DNA of 64,000 nt, taken from Geoanaerobacter sp964528055 (GTDB taxonomy: Bacteria > Desulfobacterota > Desulfuromonadia > Geobacterales > DSM-12255). The position numbers and the translations under genes were made by a program. Shown in pieces: positions 14,695-24,321 of this stretch. Where the stretch lies: contig CAZGQM010000001.1 of the NCBI GenBank assembly GCA_964528055.1, positions 248,001 to 312,000 on the forward strand, given 5' to 3'. Every line of letters starts with the position of its first letter. Position 1 is the stretch's first letter. The notes below the pieces were generated by a model that was given only the letters and a program-made list of their open reading frames with translations, was not told where the DNA came from and ran no database searches.

Positions 14695-17403
14695 ATGGAG
14701 TCACGTATTCATAAGTTAATTGCATTGATGGTCATCTCGCTGACTGTGGCAGTTATTTCACTGCCCATGACTGCTGGCGCTGCTGCGAGACCTGTAGTGA
14801 ATGTGCTGACTCCGGTAACCGAAATGGTCAGGACTCCGGTAAGGGTTACTGCGGTCTCGGACGGTGGCTTTTATGTGACCGACCCGCGTAACAGCGCGGT
14901 TCTTCGGTATGACGCCTCTGGTAAGCTGATTCAGGTGATCAAGACGCCTGGCATCCCGCAGGGTGTTGCGGTAATGCTGGATGGTAACCTTGTCGTGACT
15001 CAGGGGAGTACGGTGTCGGTAATCGACAGAGCGTCCGGATTACAGGTAAGGCAGATAGGTGCCGTATTTGGTTTTGCTGATGGTGTCGCTGTTGATGATG
15101 TCGGAAGTATCTATGTTGTCGACGCCAAGATGTGCACAGTGAGCAAGTTTGGTGCAGATGGAAGTGTTCAGACTGGGTTTGGGACAAATGGTGTTATCGG
15201 CGGTCCAGGGATTTTGAATGGTCAGTTTATGCTTCCCGGTGCAGTAGCCTTTGAAAAGTCAAGTGGCCAGATCGCAGTGGTTGATGCGGGTATTCAGGCT
15301 ACAACCACGGCGAACTACTCCTCCAGGGTCCAGTTCTTCACCAAAAACGGTGTGTATGTCCGATCGATCGGATCGTATGGTCCTGCAGGAAACCTGACCT
15401 TTACCTCGCCTCAGGGACTTGCTTTTGAGTATACCTCCGGTGGGGCGCTGAGCCGTATGTATGTGGTAGATACATATAATAGTATTGTTGAAGTTATTGA
15501 TCCGGCTGCTACCCCGGTGTTTCTGGGTTTTGTAGGTGACTATGGGGTTGACGCGACCAAGGGTCAGTTGATGCTTCCGACTGATGTTGCCTTTGATTCC
15601 CTTAATAAGCGCCTTATAGTGGCTAATGGTTTTGGTAACATAGCTTTGTTTGGCATCGATGGTGGTGTAACGCCGTCTTCTTCTGCAACGGCTCCAGTGC
15701 TTACCGTTACGACCCCGGATTCCAATGTGAAGACTGCTACAATAGCCTTAAACGGTACGGTCACTGCTGGTTCGGTTGTCTCCTGTCTGTTGGGGTCAGC
15801 TCCCCATCCGGCAACAGTCACCGGTACGGCATGGACATGCACGGTTGACGGTCTGGCTCTCAATGCGAATACGATCGAGGTGAATGCCAGAAATGCTTCC
15901 CCCTATGTTGCGAGCAAGACGGTATATGTCGCATACACTCCTGCAGGTCGGAGCTTTACGGTAAACGCTTTGCCGGTAATCGGCAAGCAGTCGCCAATCA
16001 CTGTATCAGGTACAGTTGATAGCGGGAATGTAACGGTTTGTAATATCACGACCTCCGTATGTAATGCCGTCTCCGGACCAAGCTGGACAACACAGCTTGC
16101 ACTGCAGGAGGCTAACAACGTAATCACTGTTACTGCGCCGGCGTCGACCACCTGGACAGGTTCAACGGTATTAGATACCGTATCGCCAGTAGTTGCCGTA
16201 TCTGTTGTCAATACGGCAACTGCGTACGCTCATGATCAGGTTCAGAACGTAACAGGAACCGTCTCTGACGCAAATCTCGACACGGTAACCGTTAATGGCA
16301 TTCCGGTAGTATTGCAGAACGGCGTATTCAGTGCTCCGGTGGTTGGTGTCACAGCATTTAACGTAGTTGCAACAGATCTGGCTGGAAACTCGACAACGGT
16401 CTCGAAGAGTCTCAGGTACGATCCAAGCAAGGCAGAAATAGTGGTAACTTCACATGCGGATGGTTCCGTGGTTGCAAGTACTTCTCAGACTGTCAAAGGT
16501 ACCGTGAGTGTAGGCGGTAACCTTACGGTAAAAGGTGTTATTGTTACGCCTACGGGGACAGGTCCTTGGAGTTGGGAAGTACCCTTGGTGTTGACCGATG
16601 CGCAGATGAATGACATCCAGATAGTTGCGGCTGATGGCTCAGCTGCTAAGCTTACGTTGTTCGTTGATTCGACAAAGCCGGCACTTTCAGTGTCAGTGCC
16701 GGATAGAGACATCTCAACCAGGCTGTCTTCCCAGCAGATTACCGTTGCAGCGCCTGTCGACGCATCACTGGTCAGCACATTAGGTGGAGTAACAGCGAAC
16801 CGCTACAATAATGTTCCGTTCTCCGTTGATCTTACACTTCAAGGGAATTACCCCGTTCTTCTCCAGGCAACCGATACTGCTGGCAATGTGAGTTACTCTG
16901 TACGCAATATCATATATGACGTTACTCCTCCGGCATTGACTGTTACTTACCCGGTGACCACCCCAATCACCTCCCTCAGTGGTACGGCTGAGCCTGGTGC
17001 AACAGTTACGGTACGAGACATTGCAACACAGGCATTAGTTGGTACAGTATCATATCCGACCTCATCAACATGGAGTTCTGCCTTCCCGTCTCGTGACCCG
17101 TACACGCTTGCAGTTGCAGCAACCGATGCTGCTGGGAACACGGTCTATAAGGCTGCAGTAAAGGCTGATGGGAACATTAATCTTGACGCTCAGATTGCCG
17201 ATCTGAATGATGCACGTTTCTGTTTGGATATGGTTGTTTCAAATGGCCCGAAAGTTGTCCCGCCGAACGTTTCACTGCTTCAGCTTGCCCACGGCGACAT
17301 AGCTCCGATAGTTGGTGGGCTCTCAAGTCCGGACGGCGCAATAGATATACTTGATTGCCTCCTTATTCTCAGGAAGGCTTCCGGTTTGTCGGTAACATGG
17401 TAG
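14695..17403 (+). CDS. secreted NHL-repeat / Ig-like protein with dockerin-like C-terminus
   Basis: A 902-residue exported protein. The signal peptide is at about 1-30 (cleavage near AGAAARP). Residues about 40-320 form NHL-type beta-propeller repeats (PRNSAVLRYDASGKL, VAVDDVGSIYVVDA, GLAFEY, DVAFDSLNKRLIVANG). Residues about 330-820 are Ser/Thr/Val-rich Ig-like repeats recalling bacterial adhesins, several with DxAGN motifs. The C-terminus (about 830-902) has two calcium-loop-like parts (ADLNDARFC and SPDGAIDILDCLLILRKA), a dockerin-like tail common in Geobacter secreted proteins. GGAGG precedes the ATG. First gene after the sigma-54 promoter; probably surface or matrix located beside the cytochromes. 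No enzyme motif seen. Confidence 0.85.
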   Translation: MESRIHKLIALMVISLTVAVISLPMTAGAAARPVVNVLTPVTEMVRTPVRVTAVSDGGFYVTDPRNSAVLRYDASGKLIQVIKTPGIPQGVAVMLDGNLVVTQGSTVSVIDRASGLQVRQIGAVFGFADGVAVDDVGSIYVVDAKMCTVSKFGADGSVQTGFGTNGVIGGPGILNGQFMLPGAVAFEKSSGQIAVVDAGIQATTTANYSSRVQFFTKNGVYVRSIGSYGPAGNLTFTSPQGLAFEYTSGGALSRMYVVDTYNSIVEVIDPAATPVFLGFVGDYGVDATKGQLMLPTDVAFDSLNKRLIVANGFGNIALFGIDGGVTPSSSATAPVLTVTTPDSNVKTATIALNGTVTAGSVVSCLLGSAPHPATVTGTAWTCTVDGLALNANTIEVNARNASPYVASKTVYVAYTPAGRSFTVNALPVIGKQSPITVSGTVDSGNVTVCNITTSVCNAVSGPSWTTQLALQEANNVITVTAPASTTWTGSTVLDTVSPVVAVSVVNTATAYAHDQVQNVTGTVSDANLDTVTVNGIPVVLQNGVFSAPVVGVTAFNVVATDLAGNSTTVSKSLRYDPSKAEIVVTSHADGSVVASTSQTVKGTVSVGGNLTVKGVIVTPTGTGPWSWEVPLVLTDAQMNDIQIVAADGSAAKLTLFVDSTKPALSVSVPDRDISTRLSSQQITVAAPVDASLVSTLGGVTANRYNNVPFSVDLTLQGNYPVLLQATDTAGNVSYSVRNIIYDVTPPALTVTYPVTTPITSLSGTAEPGATVTVRDIATQALVGTVSYPTSSTWSSAFPSRDPYTLAVAATDAAGNTVYKAAVKADGNINLDAQIADLNDARFCLDMVVSNGPKVVPPNVSLLQLAHGDIAPIVGGLSSPDGAIDILDCLLILRKASGLSVTW

Positions 17404-17473
17404 CTTATATGTCCAACAGGGATGACGCAAGATCCGGTATAATGGAAATTCCATGCTTTCTCAGGAGCGTGCT

Positions 17474-20400
17474 ATGAACAAGTCGTTAATTAGGAATCTT
17501 ATATTTGTAGCTGTAATGTCTGTTTTCTTGCCATGCGCAGCCTATGCTGACGATTTATGGATGCATGAAACCGGTTCCTCCAGTCAAGGCTGTAACCGAT
17601 GCCATCAGGTTCACAAGGCACTGGGCGTAGCCGGATATAACAATATCTGTCTGAACTGTCACCGTTTGGGTAGAATTGAGCAACGTCTGGGCAGCCAGAT
17701 TGCTCCTTTCAGCCAAGGGGACATGGCAACTTCGCAGGGTCCGAGTCAAGGGATTCTTGATCCGAAAAGAACCCAGTCATCTCACCGCTGGGATGGTGAT
17801 GCCGTAGTTCCGCGAGCAGGAGCAGATGAGCCTATCAATCAGCCAGCCGGAATGGAAGGGCCCCGCAACGCCTACGTCGGTAAGCTCTACTGCGCAAGAT
17901 GCCACGGAATTCATGTGGCTAGTTCGCCAGCGCCTTTTTTGCGTGCTGCAAACGATCAGGATCAGTTATGCCTTAACTGCCATAGATCCCGTAACCAAAC
18001 CAGTCATCTGACAGGAACTCATCCAGTTAATGTCAACTACGCCACCATAGCCACTCAAGCACCGGCCGAATATAACAATCCTCCCAAAAACTCCAATCCG
18101 GCCAATTATACCTCCGACCTGAACAAGAACCTCCCTGCAGGTAAGGTGCTTTGCAGTACCTGCCATTCAGTACATTATGGTGACTCTAACAGCAGAACAT
18201 TCGACAACGCATCAAGTGCCAAATTTAGCGGTCTCTCAAGTTCAAAAGGGTATTTGTTAAGAACTGACCTGACCGGCAGAAATTCGGCCGATATCAATAT
18301 ATGTACGAACTGCCACAGGACTACCGATGAAAACGGGGTTGCCAACTCTAATCCGAATGCCAAGGTAAAGAATCACGATGGCGCAAAAAAGCAGAACATC
18401 CAGTGTGCCGACTGCCATGGCGGTCACGTTGACGAAGCCGATGGTACTACGCCCAACGCCTTCCTGATCAAGCGTTACATGAATGTTTCATCTTTAGCGG
18501 GTAGAACCCCCAAAGTCATGTTCCAGTACACGTCAGCCACAGGTATGAACTACGCTAAAGACGCATACGGTGTCTGCGTGGCGTGCCACACCGTGTTGCC
18601 GGCGATAATCCCGCAACACACGGACAGAACCAATACTCCCAACTGCAAGTCATGCCATACTCACAAAGCCGGATTTTCAGCTAGCTGTACTGATTGCCAC
18701 GGCATGCCGCCGGTAGCCAATGTGGCAGGGGGAGCAGGAAAGGGATATGCCAATCAGCCGTTTAATTACACAAGTACCGGAGCTAACTTCAAGAATGAGT
18801 CGCTAACCCCGCACTTTTCACATGCTACAAATGACGCTAATGCCTACTCGTACTCCTGTAGCCAATGCCACAACGGGTATCAGGCGACACATGCCAATGG
18901 TACCTTCCAGGATGTATTCAATGCAAACAGCGATAAAGCGGGCATAATTGCTTCAACAAAAGGTGCGACTCCGACGTACGTCGGCGGTGTCGCTGGGACA
19001 TGTAGTGCCATGTACTGTCATAGTAATGGAGCTGGCGGTGGATATAAGACCGTTACATGGGCGGGCACTAAAGGTTCCATTATAGGTCAAACTGGCGAGT
19101 GCGCTGCATGTCATGACGCAAAGCCAGCAACATCTTCTCACTCCAAACACATCTCAGGCGGGATCACAGGCAAGTCCTATGCTTGTTCCACATGTCACGC
19201 TGCGACTGTTAACAGCGCAGCAGTTGTGACTAACAAGGCAAAGCATGTAAACGGTATAGCCGATGTATCCTTCTCAGGTACCATTGGCAGTATAGTGGTA
19301 TCGGCCTGTACCAGTTGTCATAATAACGCAGCTCAGATTGGCTTCAAGAACACGACTTCCGTAAAGTGGGGAGTAGCCAGTACAGGAGCCTGCGGTACCT
19401 GTCATGCCAATCCGATGACTAACAATGGCCATACTGCCCACCTCACAGCTTTGTACGGCCCGCTGTTCGGAACAGCAGATGTATCAGGAAAGACAAACTG
19501 CAGCAAATGTCATACAACCTTCACCGGGGAGTTTGGTGCTACGCACGTAGATGGAACAAAGGACACCTCACTCACCAGCTGCTTGCCCTGCCACCCTGGT
19601 ACGGCTGGGCAGTATACCTGGACTGCCGGACGAGTGACTTGCGACAGTTGCCACTCGACAGCAACACTTTCATCGTTTAATAATATTTCAGCGCCAAGCA
19701 CCAGGCTTGCAGCAACATTCGGACACGGCAAGCCAAGCGGTGCAAATCAGTCTTGTACGTTCTGTCATGATAATACTTCTGCGCACCTGAACAGCAATCC
19801 TACGGTTCACGTCAAGCGTTTGAATTCTATCCTGACCACACCAGCAACATTGAATATTGAGTGTAATTACTGTCATACCGACTTGGTAAGGGTAAATAAC
19901 AAGCCGAAGTTTCTTAATATGAGCACTCACTTTACGGCGCCGGGTGGACCACAGGCAATGGAATGTGCAAAGTGCCACGATCTGCATGGTACTAATAATA
20001 GTTCAATGATCAGAGAGAAAATCGCGTATATCAATACAACCAGTTGGCGCGTACCGTTTACCAATCGCGACACAGACTGCGTAAATACCGTTACTAACAG
20101 GGGACTTTGTCAGGTATGTCACACCAGAACCAAGTACTACCGCGCTGGTGTAGTCGAGACTGGACACCCTGCAGACGGTTGTCTCAACTGTCACCCGCAT
20201 AATGCAAAAGGTGGTGCCTTTGCACCGGCTGGATCCTGTAACGCTTGCCACGGGTATCCACCGGTTCCGAAATCAGCAGTACGCGGCAACGTCGGACCAT
20301 ACAAAGGAACATTCGGTACGTATAACAACTACACCAATGCCAAGTATGAGGACTACTCCGGTGGTGGCGGAGCACACCTGAATCACGTACCGACATATGC

Positions 20401-20671
20401 CAAGGCAACTGAGGGCTGGAAGAACTGCGGTATTTGTCATAACAACGGTAATACCGAAACCTCAACAAACCATGTAACCAAGATGCCGCTGAAAAACAAT
20501 ATCAGCAACGTTACTATTAAGATTGCACAGTATGTTAACTTCAACAACACGCTACAAGTTTCGTACACCGGTGCCAGACTGGTCAATCCACCGCTGGTTA
20601 ACAGTACCGGAAGCTGCATAAATGTTGGTTGTCACTTCCAGCCAACGCCAAGATGGAGCAAGGATCGATAA
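17474..20671 (+). CDS. giant multiheme c-type cytochrome A (27 haem-type motifs)
   Basis: A 1065-residue exported cytochrome with signal peptide MNKSLIRN...AYA. I count 25 CxxCH motifs and 2 CX4CH motifs (CSAMYCH and, near the C-terminus, CINVGCH), with extra His residues as possible axial ligands. CX4CH does bind haem in tetrahaem cytochrome c3, so all 27 could be filled. The last third closely resembles cytochrome B. No membrane helix or lipobox follows the signal, so it is periplasmic or extracellular. AGGAG precedes the ATG at 17474. The 70-base gap to the NHL gene allows read-through from the sigma-54 promoter; a lone TATAAT at 17438-17443 lacks a good -35. Confidence 0.93.
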   Translation: MNKSLIRNLIFVAVMSVFLPCAAYADDLWMHETGSSSQGCNRCHQVHKALGVAGYNNICLNCHRLGRIEQRLGSQIAPFSQGDMATSQGPSQGILDPKRTQSSHRWDGDAVVPRAGADEPINQPAGMEGPRNAYVGKLYCARCHGIHVASSPAPFLRAANDQDQLCLNCHRSRNQTSHLTGTHPVNVNYATIATQAPAEYNNPPKNSNPANYTSDLNKNLPAGKVLCSTCHSVHYGDSNSRTFDNASSAKFSGLSSSKGYLLRTDLTGRNSADINICTNCHRTTDENGVANSNPNAKVKNHDGAKKQNIQCADCHGGHVDEADGTTPNAFLIKRYMNVSSLAGRTPKVMFQYTSATGMNYAKDAYGVCVACHTVLPAIIPQHTDRTNTPNCKSCHTHKAGFSASCTDCHGMPPVANVAGGAGKGYANQPFNYTSTGANFKNESLTPHFSHATNDANAYSYSCSQCHNGYQATHANGTFQDVFNANSDKAGIIASTKGATPTYVGGVAGTCSAMYCHSNGAGGGYKTVTWAGTKGSIIGQTGECAACHDAKPATSSHSKHISGGITGKSYACSTCHAATVNSAAVVTNKAKHVNGIADVSFSGTIGSIVVSACTSCHNNAAQIGFKNTTSVKWGVASTGACGTCHANPMTNNGHTAHLTALYGPLFGTADVSGKTNCSKCHTTFTGEFGATHVDGTKDTSLTSCLPCHPGTAGQYTWTAGRVTCDSCHSTATLSSFNNISAPSTRLAATFGHGKPSGANQSCTFCHDNTSAHLNSNPTVHVKRLNSILTTPATLNIECNYCHTDLVRVNNKPKFLNMSTHFTAPGGPQAMECAKCHDLHGTNNSSMIREKIAYINTTSWRVPFTNRDTDCVNTVTNRGLCQVCHTRTKYYRAGVVETGHPADGCLNCHPHNAKGGAFAPAGSCNACHGYPPVPKSAVRGNVGPYKGTFGTYNNYTNAKYEDYSGGGGAHLNHVPTYAKATEGWKNCGICHNNGNTETSTNHVTKMPLKNNISNVTIKIAQYVNFNNTLQVSYTGARLVNPPLVNSTGSCINVGCHFQPTPRWSKDR

Positions 20672-20704
20672 TACTGCTGCAACATTTTTAAAAGATGAAT
20701 CAAG

Positions 20705-20730
20705 GGAGGGGTGCTTGCACCCCTCCTTTC
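20705..20730 (+). terminator. rho-independent terminator after cytochrome A
   Basis: A perfect 10-base stem, GGAGGGGTGC (20705-20714) and GCACCCCTCC (20717-20726), is followed by TTTCTT. It lies 34 bases after the stop codon and should end most transcripts from the NHL-cytochrome A unit. Confidence 0.85.
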
Positions 20731-20732
20731 TT

Positions 20733-21182
20733 GTATGTGATATATTTGGCGCTCACCTGCACTGCACAGGAAGTATCCTCAGCTTAGTCCCTCTCATCTG
20801 TTCATAATTATCGGAAGAAATATTTAAAGTAATCCATATATTGGGCGATAAAAATCTTTACGCCTTTACGTCAACAAGATCAGATGCGACCATCGGCAGT
20901 TTAATTAAAAAATTGTATAGTTAATTGTAATTAATAATGCCAAAAATCTAGTAAATTGGTTTCTTGATTGCACAAAAGTAATTTGAAAATAAATTCTACG
21001 GCCATCTTTATATGCCGCGAGGATACCGAAATAACAATATACTGTTAAGTCAAGATATTACACATTTGGTTATTGATAGTTCATTAAGTTTGTGTTTTGG
21101 TTAAAACGCTGTTTATCGGTGAAATGACATAATACGAGATTTGGTTGGTACAAGAGCTAAGCAACAAGAACAGGAGGTAACA
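20733..21182 (+). other. AT-rich intergenic region upstream of cytochrome B, no gene seen
   Basis: About 450 bases, clearly richer in A and T than the flanking genes. I see no coding frame with a ribosome site. It holds a palindrome TTAATTGTAATTAA (20921-20934), a possible operator, and a weak sigma-54-like element, TTGG-N8-TTGCA (20956-20972), with GG-N10-GC spacing but no CAC. After the preceding terminator, the promoter of cytochrome B must lie here, but no convincing sigma-70 pair is visible. Confidence 0.5.
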
Positions 21183-24116
21183 ATGAGCAGAGCAAAACAA
21201 CAAAATCGATGGACGGGTACTTTGCTGCTCGCAGGCATATTTTTGCTTGCGATGTGCGGCGGAGCGATGGCAGACCCGCAGTATGCTACAACCTGTAGCA
21301 GCTGTCACGGCATGCCTCCAGGGGATTCTTCTACAAGAGATCCCAATACCGGCTCTTTTCAGGGCAATCACTCTTCCCACCTGCCAGGAGCAGCGACGGT
21401 AAACAACAATGGCAGCTACTGTACGCCCTGCCACAACACAACCGGCTATACTAAAAGCCACATGACAGGTCAGATTAATATTCAGGCCAACATCAACAAC
21501 TCGCCATATCCTGTCACTGGTGGTCAGTACAAGATATCCGGCACAGCGGTAACCTTCAAGAATCAGACATCGGTTCCTGCTCTTGGTACCTGCTCAACCG
21601 TAAACTGTCACTTTGAAGCGGTTACCCCTCAGTGGGGATCTGCTGATTTCAACAGTAAGGCAAACTGCCAGGCATGTCACAACACTTCTACTGATTCGGT
21701 GACGCATGCCAAGCACTTCAATTACTACAGCACCAGTTCAGTGGGAAGGGTTGACGCTTGCTCAAGATGTCACCCGAACTATGTTACTACCCTCACGTTC
21801 CAGCATGCTACCAGCGTAGGCAACCGTCCCATCAAGGTGCAGTTCACTGAAGGCACATACAATGCCGGGACACGCGGAACGAATTACCTGCCGAGCAACA
21901 ACAGCGGTACCTTCGGCACCTGCTCCGCAACCTACTGTCACAGCCCTGGTAACAAGGCCAGCGCATACGATGCGCCTAACGCAACCGCAACCTGGGGTGC
22001 AACCCTCACCTGCGCCGGTTGCCACAGGTATGACACTGCGTCAACAACTCCGATCAATACTCCGGCTACCGGTTTTGGACACGGACTTCACGTATCCGGT
22101 TCCGCTATGATCAACGACATCGCCTGTTACAAGTGTCACGCTGCAACGACAAATGCCGCAGGTGCAATCATCAGCACGGCTGATCACGCTAACTCGACAA
22201 CAAAATTAATTACGGTAAAATTCAACAGCCTGACCACTGCGGTTAACGGCACGTATAATGGCCTCCCTGCATCAGGCACAAGCAAGTTCACCCGGTCAGT
22301 TGGCATTGTCACTGGCGGCGCATGTAGAAACGTATATTGCCACAGCGATGGTACAAAAGTTACCGGTACCTTTACTGTCATGTCAACTGCTCGTTGGGGC
22401 TTTACTCTCCCCACCGGTCTGGCTAACTGTACACCATGTCACGGCGGCGACAGCACTCAGCCGGCGACGCGGCGTATGAGTACATTTGCACATACGCAAC
22501 ACATTGGCGATGCATCTCACAAGTCATTCGGCTGCGTCGAATGCCACTCAGGTACAGTTTCCAGCAATACGTTAATATCCACTAAGGCAAACCACGTAAA
22601 CCAGAAGATCAACGTAAACCTGACTGCCGGCACCATGGGGCAGGCTGGCGCAGCCTATTCCCTTGCTGACGCAACGCATGTCCCTGGCGGAACACCGGGC
22701 ACCTGTTCAACCGTTTACTGCCACAGTAACGGTAAAGGTGTGTATCCTACAACCGCACCGACATGGAATACACCGAACACCGGTCAGTGCGGAACCTGTC
22801 ACGCGGTTACTCCGACCATCGCATCTACAGTCTATGGTGTAGCCAATACTACGATCATCAGCACCAATGCCCACTTCGACCATATGTCCAGTAGCTTCGG
22901 TCCGAAGATCACCCGAGGCGTTCCTTCAGCAGGTGTAGGTTGCGGTGAGTGCCATACCTATACAACTACTACTGCCGCAACCCACATCAACAAGACAGTT
23001 GAAGCACCTTTGGCAAACTGTACTACCAGTTGTCATAAGCAGATGCTGGCAATCCAGTGGAATACCGCATCCGTTACCTGCGAAAGCTGCCATACCACAA
23101 CAAATGGTGCACTTTCCGTTATCAGCTCGACAACGGCTCCTGACAAGACCGCCTTTACCACCGCCGGTCACGGCAGGACCAATATTAACACGGCAGCTGG
23201 ACAGGGAAGGGCATGTATCGACTGTCACACCACTACTTCAAGGCACATAACTGGTGTGCTTGGCGACAGCAACAGGGTACTTGCCGGTCTCGGTACCGGT
23301 GATCTCCGTCAAGCCTGCGATTACTGTCACAAGTCAACCAATACCGCTATCCAGGTTGGATGGAGAAACATGAGTACCCACTTCACTGCTAAGGGTAGTG
23401 GCCAGACTCTGGCATGTCAGGCATGCCATGATCCGCACGGTGGTGGAACCAACGTTAAGATGATTGCTGCTGCGGTTCAGTTCAGGACCTCCAGCTATGC
23501 TGTCACTGTAACCGACACCAATACCCAGTTGGTAAACAAAGTCAATAATCGCGGATTCTGCCAGGTATGTCACCGTACCACCAAGTACTGGAAGAAGGGG
23601 ATTGCAACCAGTGATCACCCAGATACCGGTTGCCTGAACTGCCACAGCCACAATGCACCTGGCGGCGCATTTGTTGCCAGCGGCGCATGCAACGCATGTC
23701 ACGGTTACCCACCGGTACCGCGTAATGCCGCAGCACTTACGGGCGCACCTATCAACACCGTTACAAACTACAAGGATGCCCAGTTTGAAGACTACTCCGG
23801 TGCAGGTGGTGCCCACATAGTCGGCAAGCACGTACCGGCAACAGTAACTGCAGCAGATGGCTGGTCGTCTGTCTGTCTCACCTGCCACAACGGCGGCGAT
23901 TCGAGCAGCTACCACAAGCGCATTATCCCAATTAAGAGCAACGTGGCAAACGTATCCGTCAAGATCGACCCGAGGAAGCAGTTCAGTCGTTCGGTAGCCT
24001 TCTTCGGTTACACCAATGCCAAGCTGGCTAATCCGCCGGCTAACAGGGTTGGAACCTGTTCCAACGTAAGCTGTCACTTCACCAAGTCGCTCAAGTGGAG
24101 TACATTGAAAAACTAA
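21183..24116 (+). CDS. giant multiheme c-type cytochrome B (24 haem-type motifs)
   Basis: A 977-residue exported cytochrome with a signal peptide ending near GGAMA. I count 18 CxxCH, 5 CX4CH (CSTVNCH, CSATYCH, CRNVYCH, CSTVYCH, CSNVSCH) and one CX3CH (CTTSCH). Most CX4CH motifs are followed by a conserved Trp and then a CxxCH, a Geobacter-type module. The N-terminal 180 residues closely match cytochrome C and the C-terminal 250 match cytochrome A, so it is a mosaic of its neighbours. AGGAGG lies 6 bases before the ATG at 21183. Presumably it carries electrons in the periplasm or outside the cell. Confidence 0.93.
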   Translation: MSRAKQQNRWTGTLLLAGIFLLAMCGGAMADPQYATTCSSCHGMPPGDSSTRDPNTGSFQGNHSSHLPGAATVNNNGSYCTPCHNTTGYTKSHMTGQINIQANINNSPYPVTGGQYKISGTAVTFKNQTSVPALGTCSTVNCHFEAVTPQWGSADFNSKANCQACHNTSTDSVTHAKHFNYYSTSSVGRVDACSRCHPNYVTTLTFQHATSVGNRPIKVQFTEGTYNAGTRGTNYLPSNNSGTFGTCSATYCHSPGNKASAYDAPNATATWGATLTCAGCHRYDTASTTPINTPATGFGHGLHVSGSAMINDIACYKCHAATTNAAGAIISTADHANSTTKLITVKFNSLTTAVNGTYNGLPASGTSKFTRSVGIVTGGACRNVYCHSDGTKVTGTFTVMSTARWGFTLPTGLANCTPCHGGDSTQPATRRMSTFAHTQHIGDASHKSFGCVECHSGTVSSNTLISTKANHVNQKINVNLTAGTMGQAGAAYSLADATHVPGGTPGTCSTVYCHSNGKGVYPTTAPTWNTPNTGQCGTCHAVTPTIASTVYGVANTTIISTNAHFDHMSSSFGPKITRGVPSAGVGCGECHTYTTTTAATHINKTVEAPLANCTTSCHKQMLAIQWNTASVTCESCHTTTNGALSVISSTTAPDKTAFTTAGHGRTNINTAAGQGRACIDCHTTTSRHITGVLGDSNRVLAGLGTGDLRQACDYCHKSTNTAIQVGWRNMSTHFTAKGSGQTLACQACHDPHGGGTNVKMIAAAVQFRTSSYAVTVTDTNTQLVNKVNNRGFCQVCHRTTKYWKKGIATSDHPDTGCLNCHSHNAPGGAFVASGACNACHGYPPVPRNAAALTGAPINTVTNYKDAQFEDYSGAGGAHIVGKHVPATVTAADGWSSVCLTCHNGGDSSSYHKRIIPIKSNVANVSVKIDPRKQFSRSVAFFGYTNAKLANPPANRVGTCSNVSCHFTKSLKWSTLKN

Positions 24117-24131
24117 TCGTTGCAATAATGG

Positions 24132-24165
24132 TCCTGGTGGGGTCGGTGTTCCGGCTCCACCAGGA
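24132..24165 (+). terminator. probable terminator after cytochrome B
   Basis: TCCTGGTGG (24132-24140) pairs with CCACCAGGA (24157-24165) around a 16-base loop, 15 bases after the stop codon. The tail (TTAACACTTT) is only modestly T-rich. Confidence 0.6.
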
Positions 24166-24222
24166 TTAACACTTTGGTATCATGTTAATTAAATTTAAAG
24201 CCACATTAATGTAATACTTAGA

Positions 24223-24252
24223 TTGACAAGCCATTAACTTAGAAGTTATTAT
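24223..24252 (+). promoter_or_regulatory. sigma-70 promoter of cytochrome C
   Basis: A perfect TTGACA (24223-24228) and TATTAT (24247-24252, 5 of 6) are separated by 18 bases. The start would be near 24259, about 63 bases before the chosen ATG. Cytochrome C may thus be expressed independently of the sigma-54 unit. Confidence 0.65.
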
Positions 24253-24321
24253 GTTTCTATTTTGTAGTTGTAGTTTTCCAAAGACAAAACCCTGCATCCG
24301 GTGATCAATAAGGAGCACGCA

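Noticed and set aside
20956..20972. TTGG-N8-TTGCA as sigma-54 promoter of cytochrome B
   Set aside because: The GG-N10-GC spacing is right but CAC is missing and it lies about 200 bases from the start; kept only as a note in the intergenic entry.
23334..24125. Minus-strand open frame (263 codons) opposite cytochrome B
   Set aside because: The CxxCH-rich coding strand leaves the reverse frame free of stops. The translated sequence is low-complexity and has no family resemblance.
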